From Juglans regia (taxonomy: Eukaryota; Streptophyta; Magnoliopsida; Fagales; Juglandaceae): a stretch of DNA of 64,000 bases. The stretch is taken from the NCBI RefSeq assembly GCF_001411555.2, contig NC_049903.1:32591083-32655082 (forward strand), in the 5' to 3' direction. Of this stretch, positions 1 to 11,499 are shown piece after piece; the first letter of the stretch is position 1, and each line of letters opens with the position of its first letter. The notes beneath the pieces were generated by a model, which was not told the DNA's origin, searched no databases, and saw nothing but the letters and a program-made list of their open reading frames with translations. The position numbers and the translations under genes are program-made.

Positions 1-84
1 AATTGATCCATTAAGATGGCATGTTTGTGTGCGCATTGAGAATATCAACTTGCTCAAAGAGGAATGAGATCTGCTATACATCAT

Positions 85-160
85 CCTACAGCCGGCGCAC
101 ACTTCACATGATTTTTTTTTTTTTTACACTCAATGGCATTGAGTGTGCGCCGGCTGTAGG
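85..160. repeat. perfect 19-bp inverted repeat
   Basis: Bases 85-103 and 142-160 are exact reverse complements (arm begins cctacagccggcgcacact), separated by a T-rich 38-base loop. It lies 3' of the HMG-CoA synthase exon 1, so it would be in intron 1 if that gene continues to the left. It is GC-rich in an AT-rich setting. It could be the remains of a short inverted-repeat transposon; no target duplication was identified. Confidence 0.85.
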
Positions 161-865
161 CTGCAGCAAATATTTTTCCAAGAGGAATCATCTGGCTTCT
201 CTTTTACGATTTTTCGAATAATCATTTAGCATCTCATGCCATGAAAATTTAAATAAAGAAATCCAACTTATTTGTTTAAGAGTTGAAAAAAGAAAAAGAA
301 GAAGAAGAGATTATTACTCAAGACCACATATCAGAATGACTTTCACACCTAGAAAGTCGAGATGTTTGAGAGTCAGATCGTGTCATTTGTCATTGTCCTG
401 GTCTCAAATATTTCTAATTTCCTCAATCCGCATCCTGGACAAAAACTAAAAATTTTGGAGGACGCCTTATGAAAACACTGACCAGAGCGTTCCTAAATAT
501 CATCTGGAATTAAAAAGTTAGATTCTTCAAATAGATTCATCGTCAATTTCAAAATATATTAATATTTTTTCCCACCATGCTGCTTCTACTTATCATTTCA
601 GATGCATGCCAAAACAAATCTCCACCTCCACTTCACCGAACTTAAATTGAACTATCCAAATAGCTGAACCTAACTTTACCTCTTTTTTTCTTTAATCCAA
701 AACAATCAGCGTAAATGACCAATTTAAAAAAAAAAAAAAGATTGCCAAGGAAAAAAAAAAGAAAAGAAAAAAACTACAAATTAGACTTTCTTTTCATTTC
801 TCACGTTTCTCAACATCCAAACAGAAACTGAAATAATGAGGCACAGAGACAGACAGAGAGGTCAC
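161..865 (-). other. probable HMG-CoA synthase intron 1 (left part)
   Basis: Directly after the donor GT of the minus-strand exon at 866-928 the sequence becomes AT-rich and non-coding. No second exon of the synthase was found down to base 1, so the next exon, if present, lies outside the window. Nothing else coding was recognised here. Confidence 0.45.
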
Positions 866-928
866 CTGTTGAATACAGGTGGGAGGGAAGTAGATCGCCA
901 CGGCAAGAATTCCCACATTCTTTGCCAT
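866..928 (-). CDS. HMGS: hydroxymethylglutaryl-CoA synthase, first coding exon (partial gene)
   Basis: Read on the minus strand from the ATG at 928, the exon encodes 21 residues beginning MAKNVGILAV and ending IYFPPTCIQQ, then a GT donor (864-865). This matches the start of plant cytosolic HMG-CoA synthase, which condenses acetyl-CoA with acetoacetyl-CoA in the mevalonate pathway, and whose first intron falls after the same Gln-Gln. Residue 11 is Ala where I expect an acidic residue. The leader upstream (to about 1030) is purine/pyrimidine-rich as in a 5' UTR. The remaining exons (catalytic Cys, His) are not in the window, so the gene may be intact and continue past base 1, or this may be an exon-1 fragment. 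The exon is too short to be seen by ORF length alone. Confidence 0.75.
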
Positions 929-1107
929 TTTTGCTCCTTGCTTTCCTTCTCACTTGGAAATTCAGATTCCGAACAATGACTTCATTTCTCTCCCTCACCG
1001 GGTAGCTCCTGGTTTGCTGCAAAGATGGGTTAAGAGAGAGAAAAAAATGAAATCTATGAGAGATTCTCAGAGAGAAGCCGTGGTGATGCTCAGATGTAGG
1101 TGCTCAG

Positions 1108-1216
1108 ATGTCTATAAAAGATAAACTGGGGTGCAACCCGGCGCTGCCCCTTCTTCTTTTTCCTTCGTTCTTTTTCTTTCCTCTGCCTTCTCCTTCGCCG
1201 AGCACCGAAAAAATGG
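1108..1216 (+). promoter_or_regulatory. TATA box plus pyrimidine-rich leader (candidate promoter)
   Basis: A good plant TATA motif (tctataaaag) occurs at about 1109-1118 on the plus strand. About 30 bases on, a C/T-rich leader (1140-1200) typical of plant 5' UTRs begins and ends near ATGG|GTAAAA at 1213, which could be a start codon followed at once by a splice donor. No plus-strand exon was recognised further on. The same interval is the upstream region of the minus-strand HMG-CoA synthase exon, so its promoter may lie here too. Confidence 0.3.
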
Positions 1217-1219
1217 GTA

Positions 1220-1850
1220 AAATATAAAAACTAAATAGTTGTAAGAATGCTTTACCTTACCCATAAAAGCAGCAAATGCAGAACAAAACTCCTTTCATTT
1301 GCTGCGGTTGTCAAAACCAGTCAGAGCCTCGGCCTCAATCATATCTCTGAGGTTGTCAAAACCAGTAAGATCTGGACCCCCATGAAACTAAAGATGCAGT
1401 CGATCAACACAAATCGAACACCACAAACCTGAAGATGAAAACATGCACATCAGAAAAGCATGGACATCAAACTGAAAACACGCACGTACAATAAAATCAT
1501 GCTAATAATCCCCATCTTGACGCCGTGTTTGGCTGCTGAGAAAAAAATTAAGAGTTCTGAAATTTGAAACCCAGATCTCTATGGGATGAGGGAGGTTGCA
1601 TTTGGTGGCTAGAGGCAACCCACGACGTCGCTAGAACTGTCGTGCTCCGTGGCTGCTGGCTGTGAGATGGAGAGAGAGAGAGAGAGAGGAGAGGACGTTA
1701 GGTTCAAGGTTAAGAGAGAACTAAGAGGAGAAAGGGAATCGGGAATGAGAGAGAGTGATTTGCACTCATAAATAATAAAACGAAGAGAAATAACAGTAAA
1801 TAAAAAAAAAATCGCTTACACAAATAGACACAAAGTCACTGATACAAGTA
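1220..1850. other. no recognised gene; GA microsatellite
   Basis: Mixed-composition DNA with several leader-like stretches. A (GA)n run lies at about 1670-1688. On the minus strand 1640-1740 reads as a C/T-rich stretch that could be part of an upstream untranslated exon, but I cannot place splice sites with confidence. Confidence 0.4.
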
Positions 1851-2470
1851 AAATTATCTCTTCCCTATACACTGACTAATGAAAAGTCGTCTTTTCCCTC
1901 AGCTTTATCTATTTCCTCATCTTTAATATTTTTTTAATCTTTACTCTTTCATACTTTTTTAGGTGTTATCTTTTCTCTTTCATACTTTTTAAGTGTTATG
2001 TCAGAAATGGATGGATTGATCGATAAAGGGGAGGGATAAAAAGGTAAAAATGCGAATAAAACAAAATCAAGCGAAGGATAAAAAAGAGTAAACAAACAAA
2101 AGAAATGGATAAAATTGTAAAAGTGTGAACAGAAGATCACCATTTTCAGACTATGATTATCTCTTCCCTATACACTGACTATTGATCCAAAAAGTCGTCT
2201 TTTCCCTCAGCTTTATCTATTTCCTCGTCTTTAGTCTTTTTTTTTTTTTTTTTTTATCTTTTCTCTTTCATACTTTTTAGATGTTATCTTTTCTCTTTCA
2301 TATTTTTTAAGTGTTATGTCAGAAATGGATGAATTGATCGATAAAGGAGAGGGATAAAAAGGTAAAAATGCGAATAAAACAAAATCAAGTGAAGGATAAA
2401 AAAGGGTAAACAAACAAAATAAATGGTTAAAATTGTAAAAGTGCAAACAGAATATCATTATTTTCAGACT
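1851..2470. repeat. tandem duplication, two ~305-bp copies
   Basis: Copy 1 (about 1851-2153) and copy 2 (about 2155-2470) both run from attatctcttccctatacac through the stretch 'gtgttatgtcagaaatgga' to 'accattttcagactatg' or a close variant. They differ by point changes and by the length of a poly-T tract near 2237-2255. The minus-strand open frames in each copy are simply the same low-complexity sequence twice and are not credible genes. Confidence 0.9.
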
Positions 2471-2750
2471 GCGGTAGCCATTAACGTTGATTTAACGGGA
2501 AAATAACGGAAAACAAGAATTTCCGTTTAGTAACCGTTTGATAGCCACTTATATAATAGTATAGATATATATATAAGAAAGTAAAAACTGTATTTTCCAA
2601 TATTACCTTGGTATTAATATTGTTGACTAAAATAAAGGTGGTTTTAAAATAAACTCCAATGTTACAAATATGTGCATGTGCATGTCATAATTCATAATTT
2701 ATATTAAATTTTGTGTCGTTGGCTTGAGATAAGGTCTTTTTTTTTTTGAA
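2471..2750. other. AT-rich spacer, nothing recognised
   Basis: Short AT-rich DNA with a TA run near 2560-2575 between the tandem duplication and the pararetrovirus-like remnant. No coding signal seen. Confidence 0.5.
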
Positions 2751-3399
2751 ATATTTAAAAGATATTAGTCTTTGGTAGTAGCTTAAGTCTGCTTCAGTAT
2801 CTAGTAATGCAACTGTGGTGAAAGAGAATTATTGATTAATTGAAATTATTACTTTAGTATACCATTTTTGAAAATTTATCCTATCTAAGATATTAAGGAA
2901 ATTTTCTGTTTCTTCTCGGAGGACAATTGTCGAGAAGGTTTTTCCTTTCTCCAAATTAGGGGTAGTGATTTTTTATTATCAATTTTTAATAATAAAATTT
3001 TTTGTAATAATTGTTCATTAAAAACTTTCAATTTGAGGTTAGAAGTCTTTAAATGTTTAACTTCTTGTTTTGTTTTATTTATTTCTTGTTGTAAGTCTTG
3101 TAATGTAATCTTTTATTTTTTTTTGTTTTGAATCTAATAACTATTTCTGAAAAATTAAAGAGTTGAGATACCAAAGTTGTATATGTAATTTTTGTTTCAA
3201 AAGTATCTTTCAATTTTGTATAGTAATCTTTTTTTTCTTCTGGATCATTGATATTATTTATTAATACTAAGATGATATTTTCATGTTTTGATGAAAATAT
3301 TAGTAGTTTTATTACACATACAATTATCCTTATTTAAAAAATAACATATGTGAACAGTTTCTTTTTCATCTTCCAATTCCATATCAAAAGATTGATCTA

Positions 3400-4005
3400 A
3401 AGTACTCGAATTTTTTAATTGATAAATTTATTCAGAAGAAGTATTTTCTTCCTCACTCAATGGTGTTATAAAAAGGTTTAATAAATTCTCTTTAGCGTTT
3501 CAGGTATATCTAATTCATTAATTTGTTACTTGACTCTACAATTGGATTAAAAATGGCCTATTTTTCCATATTTATAACAAATAATCTATTTTTTCTTTTA
3601 TTATATATATTTTTATACTTTTTGTAGGTTTATTATAGATTTGTTTATCTTTTATCTTTTTATAGGGTGGTCTATATTTTCATTTTTTGTGAGAATAATT
3701 TTTATAATTTCCTTTTCCTTTTTATTTCTCATAGAATGAGGTAATAATGTAGTATAACCAAATTGTTCACAAAATGTCTCTAACTCTCTTTTACGAAATT
3801 TCTTTTATTTATCAATTTATTTTTTTAATCGTAGATCATTACACATAGTTAAACTAGTTCTATTTGTAATAGTTATAATATCACCGTAAGTAGGATTAAT
3901 AAAATCAATTGTCCCATTAGGTTTTACTAATGACTCTCTACCTTTTGGGCGAAGTAATATAGAAGTCCTGCTATGAAATTTTCTTTCCGGTATAGTTGTT
4001 GACAA
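3400..4005 (-). pseudogene. basic region and degenerate zinc knuckle of the pararetrovirus remnant
   Basis: A 62-residue open block (4005-3817) precedes a Lys/Tyr-rich basic stretch (about 3750-3590) and the degenerate 14-codon CCHC knuckle at 3538-3579. An acidic Ser/Glu-rich stretch (about 3480-3400) follows. In caulimovirids a basic stretch plus one knuckle is the nucleic-acid-binding end of the coat protein. The second zinc ligand is Tyr and there are stops, so it is non-functional. Confidence 0.5.
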
Positions 4006-4526
4006 TCATTTCTAATCATAATTTTGGTTAGAAATACATATCCTACCAACTAAAATTAGATAATTGAGGGCATTTAAGATTGATTAACAAATCACTAGTT
4101 TTTTCTTTGAATTGGATAGGGTCACCAACAGAGTGTTTAGTCAATACAAAAATTAAAGTATTAAAAGCGTCTTCTAATGGTTAGCCATCTTCTGTTTTGA
4201 TAATCTCCATTCTTTCATTTTGTCTATATTGATTTAATATTATATTTTTATCTTTTATTGAAAGATAGTAATCCCACCACCCTTTTAGTTGGCCGGTAAA
4301 TCATGTGACAAAAATATGTGTTATGTGCTGCTTAGTGATATGTTTTTCCATTGCTTTTATAAACATTAGCAACCATAATTATTTTTTGAAGTTATAAGTC
4401 TTGAATGCTAATTTCGAGTGATGGAAATATGATATTTAGAATCTCTAGCAGAATAATTATTAACATGATCTCTTCTATTTTTGTTAACTTGGATATCTAG
4501 ATTTTTAAATTAGTTTTCAATATTAC

Positions 4527-5174
4527 TTATTTCAGAGAGTCAGATAATAAGATTGGTGAGTATATTTTGCTTAACACGTTAATATGTGATTGCTTATTAT
4601 AAGTGGAAGAAATATTAGTAATATTTAGTTTTTCAAATTTATTTGAGATTTGTTCTAGTAAATCATTTTTATTTTTTGAAAAAATAGTTTTTAAATGAGA
4701 TGAAATTTCATGGGGAATAAATAAAAGGATTTCCGTTGTTTCTCTAATTGTGGGATTAATAGGAGAAATTTGGATTTTGATTCTTTCTAATCGTTTACTC
4801 ATAGTTAGTAAATATAAATTAGTGTACTTGTTTTGTTGAATAATATTATCAACATTTTTAGTATCTATAATTGAATTATGTTTCTTTAACGGTGAAGTTA
4901 GAATTTGAGTATCTCTTTAGCTATATTTAATAGGTTCAAAGTTAGGTTACTCTTCATAAACTATTTGATCATTATCCTGCTTAATCCATTGGTTATTAGT
5001 TCTATTAATAGTGAATAATTGATTTGATTTATAGATTTTAATCCATGTACAAAATAATATATTTACATGTCCTTCATCAAAAAATTCATAATATTTCTTT
5101 TTGATGTAATCTCTTTCTATTTTTGAAAAAGTTGAGAAGAATGTCAATATGTTTTGTTTATTTTCTGTTTTCAT
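4527..5174 (-). pseudogene. coat-region-like open blocks of the pararetrovirus remnant
   Basis: Two open stretches, 4947-5174 (75 aa, Lys/Asn/Tyr/Phe-rich, containing KKKYYEFFDEGHVN) and 4527-4802 (91 aa, with a helical stretch rich in Lys, Asn and Glu), separated by about 145 bp with stops. Together they precede the zinc-knuckle region as in a coat-protein precursor. No motif allows a firm domain call; assignment rests on order and composition. Confidence 0.4.
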
Positions 5175-5444
5175 AAAAGTTTGTTTAAGATATTCTTTAT
5201 TAATCTTAAAATCTTCTTTATTAAGGGTATTTATATGGGCATCATCCCTAACTATTTGTGAATATGCTGGAGAAGAGAGATCTTTAGGTTGATCATAAGC
5301 ATGTGAGGTAGAAGGTATATTATTATTTACAACATAAATAGGTGTATTTATAATGTTTCCAAGAATAACTCATTGAATTTGGGTATCTAAATTCTAGGAC
5401 TTATTCTGAGAAACTAAGGTAAATACAGACCTAGATGTCTGTAA

Positions 5445-5720
5445 TTAGAGGAGGGAAAATGAACTTTTAAAAGACTGAAAAGATATTTGGACTGATCCAT
5501 CTAATTTTTTATCTATGTAGTCTAGATCATTTATAGCATTATTCTCTAATTTGGGTAATGGAGTTATATTATCCAGTTTCCATTCGTTTGGGAGACTAAT
5601 ATGATTCAAATTAATTTGTTTATGAATATGTATACTAGAGTTTGATGTGCTAGATTGTAATAATAATGTGGAACCTCTAGGACTAGTAATAAGGGCATGT
5701 GGTTCTAATGTAATTTTCAT
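5445..5720 (-). pseudogene. open block of the pararetrovirus remnant, post-movement-protein region
   Basis: A 91-residue block rich in Ser/Asn at its start with a central segment LPNEWKLDNITPLPKLENN, followed by a short hydrophobic and basic tail. It lies immediately downstream (minus strand) of the movement-protein-like block with about 170 bp of broken sequence between. I do not recognise a catalytic domain. Its place and style fit the linker or coat-proximal part of a caulimovirid polyprotein; this is inference from position. Confidence 0.45.
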
Positions 5721-5895
5721 GTGTTAATAATGGATGATGTAAACTACAATTAAATGATGTGATCTTTTTATCATGTGATAACATCACTAGTTTTAACATT
5801 TAACAATAATGCATGCAAGATATTAGCATCAAACAATAAAAGAGAATAATTATGATAACAGTTAAAATAAGCAGGGCCTTGGTACAGACTGGATT

Positions 5896-6144
5896 CTACC
5901 GTACCAAGTAATGAGTCATAAAACTTATAATGTGTCCATCTCTTAAGCAAAGTAATACTGAAGCATTTAGTCCACTTCTTGTAAGGGGTTTAACGACAAT
6001 TTGTACTAACTCAATATGTATAAAAGAATAGTTTTGCTCAATATGTTGCTTAATAGCTTCCTTAGTTAACAACTGTAATGACTCATAATCATTATTCAAA
6101 CTAATAGTTTTCTCTATAGTTTTGATTGAATAATTGCTAAGCAA
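5896..6144 (-). pseudogene. movement-protein-like fragment of the pararetrovirus remnant
   Basis: An 82-residue open stretch starting at 6144. Its C-terminal half contains the motif PLTRSGLNASVLLCLRDG, which resembles the conserved core of caulimovirid movement proteins (30K family), proteins that form tubules through plasmodesmata. The frame closes shortly after the motif, and the expected remainder of the family domain is absent, so this is a fragment. It is the 5'-most recognisable block of the minus-strand remnant. Confidence 0.6.
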
Positions 6145-6154
6145 TGATGAGTAA

Positions 6155-6312
6155 CGCTAGATACAATCATGTGCTTTACAAGCACCACGCACTCCTATTT
6201 TAAAAGAGTAATGCCCATTATTAAAAAATTATTATTTTTATGTGGGTATCAAATTTATTCATTTTTTTCAAAAGGAGTGTGCGACACTTGCGTACTCTAT
6301 AACCGCAAACAT
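6155..6312. mobile_element. short inverted-repeat element (MITE), diverged copy
   Basis: The left end (acaagcaccacgcactcctattttaa, from about 6177) is an imperfect reverse complement of the right end (ttcaaaaggagtgtgcgacacttgcgt, to about 6293), with an AT-rich middle containing 'catgtgggt'-like sequence. The arrangement resembles the clearer element at 57622-57797. It abuts the 5' end of the pararetrovirus remnant. Confidence 0.6.
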
Positions 6313-9300
6313 CATTCTCTTCTTTCAATATCTATTATATTATAATCTTCATGATTAATATAATATGATAGTACATGTATACATATTGAAGATCTAGTTG
6401 AATTTGATTTGAATAAGGAATTCATTGATCCAGGGATCAGGCAAATATATCTATTTCAAGGGGAATAGGTAAATCAAATCTTGAGGAAACACCATCGAGA
6501 CCACCCTAAAGCTTCCTAGCATTGACGGAATGACCAACATAATTTCCTTGACTTACCAACACAAGACTCTAATAAACACTATTCGCGCTTTCTAGAATAT
6601 TTTATCAAAAATCTATTCATCAGATTTTCTTACTCTCCATCTCTCTTATTTAGCAAGAGTTCTTCTAATGATGTTGCAATAGCAAGAGTTCTACTATCAT
6701 CATGTCGAGTTTAGAAACCGCAAAAGGACACAAGAAGAACATGTAAGTTAAAGTATTCAAGTAAGATCAATAAAGTTTAACATAATTTGAATTACCAATT
6801 CCTTGGATCTAATTGCATAATTAATGTGAATTAAGCTAAATTCATTATATTTCAGTGGAAGGGAGATTATAAATACTCGATTGACTAGTACTCTCACAAG
6901 CTATATATACTCACTAATTCTCATGAATATCACAAAAACTGTTAGAAATACTAGATCAGAAGACGTAGCTGAAGCGATATTATCTCGTTGGTAAATCGTA
7001 AATCTAGTGCGGTTGTTCCACGGATTCTCTATCGTCGTCTTTGTTCATCCGTAATCCTCCTGGCGATGGTGGAGTGTGCTACGTGGTAATACCAGAGCAA
7101 TATTCACTAATTCCACAGTCTAGATACCAGGACTAGAGAGAATTATTTAAGAGAGAGATCGTTCTTGATTCAAGTAAGTCATCCAAAGGGGGGAGGGACT
7201 ATGTAAATAATCCCTCTAAGCGTAACCCCCGGCTGGCCATTAAGGGCCAACCATCAAGTTTCCTGAAGTGGTTTAAAAGCCACTTCATAACCTCCAAGAG
7301 AATGTGAATGGGTGCCCACTATGGGTACGTGCCCCTTTCTTACAAAACCAAATCATCCCAAATCTCATGATTACCCCAAAATCACACCCAAAAAGTGCCA
7401 AAGGACATTATTTTTTTAATAAATAAACATTATTAAAATTTACACATAATATGTCATAAGTATTTATTTGACAAGAAAAAAAAAAAAAATTCCCCCAACG
7501 TTAAAAACATACATGGATAATAAACTACGTCGTCGAAGCAGGTCGAAGGTAAATTGTAACCTTTACCAAACATAAAATTTGGATTTCCTTCATTTTGATC
7601 AGTACTTTCACCCACTTTAAAAGATAAATTCACATTTGTCTTAGTACTATCGGAATGACATGACTACCATTCTCGATCAATTTCTCCATTTTCTTCTCAT
7701 TTCAAATATCTCACTTTGCTAATTTTCCTACAGTCCCTGTTGCAAGCTAGATTCCCACATTCCCAAGTTGAAAAATTAACACCAAATGAAAATACACTTG
7801 CCACACCATATCAGTCTCTAAATGAATTTCGTCATCCAATTGATCAATTGACACCTTAGTACTTTTAAATACCAATGACATGAAGGAGCAAGTTTAGTGA
7901 AATTTTGGGAGACTAATTTTTTGGTGGATCAAAAGTCATGTATCTCATGTCGATTCTCCATAAAGTGATTCGCAACAATAAGAAGATGTGACTCATGCAT
8001 GGTATCATGTCTACCGCCTTTGTCCCATTATGCTCTTGGTAGGGCAGGGATCAATCTATGACTCAAGTATATGAATCTCAAAATAATTATCTTTGTCCAT
8101 ATATAGATATGGCTGCTATCCACCCATATATATATATAGCCACCTTCCCCGGCTCTATTTGTGAGAACGAAACTAAAACATAGTTGTCAATCCCAATGAC
8201 GACAGACTTGAGAGTTTGAGACCCATGTGGCATCAGAGTATGCAAGTGGGTCTAGGACTGAGCTATAGTCGTTTTCAAAAATTGATAATAAAAAATTGAA
8301 CAAGATAAAAATAGAATTTGATTCTCACTAATAAATGGGTTCTCATTAAAAGTAGAATTTCATTCATGTCATTTCTTCCCTATGATAATGGATTACTGTC
8401 AACTTTCTCGAACACAAATCTTTTAGTTTCATCAACTCATGCATTTTAGCCTTGGTACTAATGAATTCATAAAGGTTATTGAGTTTTAGATTAAGTTTAA
8501 GAACTAATAAATTATGGCTCTTGATTAGTACGTAGAATTGCTTTGACACACTAAGTAAAGAACAATGCTTCTTTTCTCCACCAAAATATAGTTTGAAAAG
8601 TATTTCATCACTAACATAACTATCTGTGAAGGGTCCCTAAGTGCATGCACTGAAGTCATTAACTCAAAGATGAAGGCTATCCAAATTTTTTCCTCAATGG
8701 CATTTCCACAAATACCTAGAGTATATAGTATAATTGATATACTATATAATTACAATATAAATTTTTTTCTCACTAAATCACTACAACTGTAATACCATTT
8801 CCTCAATAGTAAATACACAGTATATAGTATAATTATAATATTATATACTATATATAATATAATAATTATAGTATAAATGTTAATTCAAAAGAATCAAAAC
8901 CCTAAAATTCAAATAAGAGGAGTTGGAACTTGGACTTATCGTTACCAGTGTCGGAGCTGACGATGGCAGGAAACCGACGAAGGGATGCTGTCAACGATGG
9001 GCCTGGGCTTTGGATGGTTGTACGATGACAAGGGAGGGGGAGAAGGGCCTCTGAAAGGATATGGGACTAAGGGGAGAACCGAGAAAGAAAGGGGCAGTCG
9101 TGGAATAGGAGGGGGAGAGAAGGGGGAGTGAAGAAAAGATGAAGGGAGAGCAAAACGACACCGTTCCAATGGAACGAAGTCGTTTAGTTATTAAAAATAA
9201 AATAAATGTAAAACGATGTCATTTCACATCTTTTTTTTCTTTTTCTTTTTTTTTTTCTAAAAAAAAAAGTCAGAGTTCGAAGTCAGATAAGAGCTCTGAA

Positions 9301-9515
9301 CCCCAACTCCAACTTCGTATAAATTATCGGAGCACTTCTGAACTCCGACCCGTTAGAGGCGGAGGCTAAGCGGAGGTTGGCCGGAATCGGAGGTTTCAAA
9401 ATTTTGCACAACCCTATGTGGGTCTAGGGTGGAGATGTTCAGCTTATGGCCTAGAGAAGGAGAAGGAGAAGGAAATGAGATGGTAGGAAAGAGAGCCAAA
9501 GAAATGGGTGTAGGT
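6313..9515. other. 3.2 kb without recognised genes
   Basis: AT-rich intergenic DNA. I saw no exon with recognisable homology on either strand. Small features: a TA run at about 8128-8142, a strongly AT palindromic stretch at 8705-8880 ('actatataattac'-type motifs), poly-A/T tracts at 7468-7485 and 9231-9268, and a locally GC-rich stretch 8950-9150. The open frames across 8942-9169 and 9139-9369 are low-complexity (Pro/Ser-rich and Ser/Lys-rich) and overlap on opposite strands, so I do not call them genes. Confidence 0.5.
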
Positions 9516-10560
9516 GTAACGCCCCAAAACAAATTCGATGGAAATAATTTCTTTTATTTAGATATTGGATATACCATGAGAACCTAAGAGAAATTTCATG
9601 GATTAAAAACTAGTTAGGTTCTGGCTTATTAGCGTAGTCGAATTATGATATGCTAATGAAACGTAATGCCTTTTAGATTTTTTAAGCACTTAACATCATA
9701 ATTAGACGAGATGGATTGTACCATTAGATTCGTATGAATTTTTAGGATTTTATGGTACAATAAAAAGTTTCATAATTTATGACTGCCAAATGGGCCAATC
9801 AAAGAACGCCACGTGGCATGTAGCACACCACGTCATCAACTAGCTGACCCCTTGCCATGTAGGACGTCCAAGTCAACCTAGGAACTCTAGAAAATCTCAT
9901 AGACACATGGCGCACCATAACCACCCTCCATTTGGGCCTCATTTTATACTTGTCAAGCTTAGTACATATGTGTAAGGAGATTGAGTGTGAAACAAGTTGA
10001 ACCTATGCTCCTCTTACAAACCCATACCTCTTTTACACACATCATGCCCCTCCACTGATGACCATCTGCTTCTTTTACAAACCCATACCTCTTTTACACA
10101 TACCATGCCCCTCCACTTATACCCTTGTACCGCTCATGACCAGCCTGCATTGGATTTGAATTTGAAAGTCTAAAATCGAGACAGCCAAAGCCCCACACCA
10201 ATCAGGTTGCTTTTCACTTAAGCTAGTCCCAATTGCAAGCAACCTAGACCCACTCCTTTGTACCACCTGCACTGTCCATGCCCTACTCAAGGGGCAGGTT
10301 TTCCAGTCCTCAAAACCCCTTTTACACTAAAGCAAGAACATCCCCCATAGTTGAGATCCAAAATCCTAAATCGAGAGGCTTGGTTTTAGCAAAAGAACCG
10401 TCTAGCTCCTAACCCTCGGTTTGCAAAGAACGTGGAGGGTTTGGTTTGATATCTCAAGCTAAATATGACTATTTGAAAGAGAAGAAGAAGAGAAGGAAGT
10501 TGGACAACTTCTCTTAGAGACTCTCAATTTGCAAATTAGAAGGTAAGAAGAAAACCATCA
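9516..10560. mobile_element. LTR-like terminus beginning tgtaacgcccc (possible solo LTR)
   Basis: The sequence at 9516 begins TGTAACGCCCCAAAAC; the reverse complement, TTTTGGGGCGTTACA, is a form I associate with the 3' end of Gypsy-type LTRs. The same terminal motif starts the better-defined insertion at 49060. A right boundary near 10560 (ending in CA) is only a guess; no target duplication or second LTR was found, and no coding sequence is present in the interval. Confidence 0.35.
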
Positions 10561-10829
10561 CATATTTATATTCAAGTTTTATATGTCTTTTTTTGTTGTT
10601 GGGATGTCATATTAATATTAGCATTTGACTACTTAATATCTTAAACTATTAATTTTTTTTTGTTAATATTTAACTTAATTTTATGAAAATATTAATTTTC
10701 TTACATATTATAGTTTGGATATTGATAATAAAATATTTTAATCCAGTTATAATTGTGAATTATTTATATAATTACCCTTATATTTTATATGAAGTTATAT
10801 TAATTGGGTTAAAAAAAAAATATATAAGG

Positions 10830-11075
10830 GTAAGTTCAACCTATTTATATGAAACGAGTTAAATGGGTCATGTCCAAGTTTACTCGATAAAAGCTAATTA
10901 TTATATGTGTTAAGTGTATCATGTTGTGTCATCCGTTATTTATATAAGTCATACTAAGATTTTAGGATCTGACTCATTTAATTAAATGGGTTGTATTCAT
11001 TTTATATAATATAATATTCATAACTTGACACGACATGAAAATAATCCATAAATACAAATTGTCACCCGAAATCTA
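10830..11075. mobile_element. decayed hAT-like element end
   Basis: Contains 'ttaaatgggtcatgtcc', 'cttgacacgacatgaaa' and ends near 'aaattgtcaccc', echoing the subterminal and terminal sequences of the hAT-like element at 27390-29351 (cgggtcatgtt.., gacacgat.., ggtggcaat..). No target duplication found; probably a diverged remnant. Confidence 0.35.
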
Positions 11076-11083
11076 CATCAGAA

Positions 11084-11497
11084 TCTCTTTTTAGCATGAT
11101 GGATCTAGTCCCATGGCTTGAGCTATGGTAACCTTTAGTTTGACTTCTTTTGCAAAGTGTATCAATCCCATTATAATTGATCTCAAAAGCAGGACACAAT
11201 TTACCAAATGTTCAATGAGCAATTGTTAGAAGAAAAATTCTATTTATCATTTTTTTTACTACCATACTCTCAATATCTCATTTTAACATGATGGATCTAG
11301 TTCCATGGCTTGAGTTGTGGATTGTGGTAACATTTAGTATGGTTTCTTTTGCTTTGGCTAATAAAGGGTGCAAAGTGTATCAATCCCATTATAATTTATC
11401 TCAAAAGCATGGCACAGTTCACTAAATGTCCAATGAGTAATCGTTAGAAGAAAAATTCTAGTTATCGTCATTTTTACTATCATATTCTAAATATCTC
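11084..11497. repeat. tandem duplication, two ~200-bp copies
   Basis: Copy 1 (11084-11275) and copy 2 (11276-11497) share 'catgatggatctagt', 'ccatggcttgag', 'aaagtgtatcaatcccatt' and 'gttagaagaaaaattcta'. Copy 2 has about 30 extra bases, including 'gctttggctaataaaggg'. Non-coding. Confidence 0.85.
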
Positions 11498-11499
11498 TT

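Larger units (their letters stand above)
2750..6150 (-). mobile_element. decayed endogenous Caulimoviridae-like (pararetrovirus) segment
   Basis: On the minus strand, from 6144 down to about 2750, successive open blocks interrupted by stops and frame changes appear in an order that fits a plant pararetrovirus: a movement-protein-like block, variable blocks, a basic region with a CCHC-type zinc knuckle, then an acidic region. The knuckle is at 3538-3579, 14 codons with the spacing C-x2-(C)-x4-H-x4-C, but the second Cys is Tyr and a stop lies inside it. No reverse transcriptase or RNase H block was recognised, so the segment is 3'-truncated. It is incapable of expression as it stands. A movement-protein-carrying LTR element is the main alternative. 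Confidence 0.6.

Noticed and set aside
1949..2458. Two similar minus-strand hydrophobic proteins as a gene pair
   Set aside because: They are the two copies of a non-coding tandem duplication.
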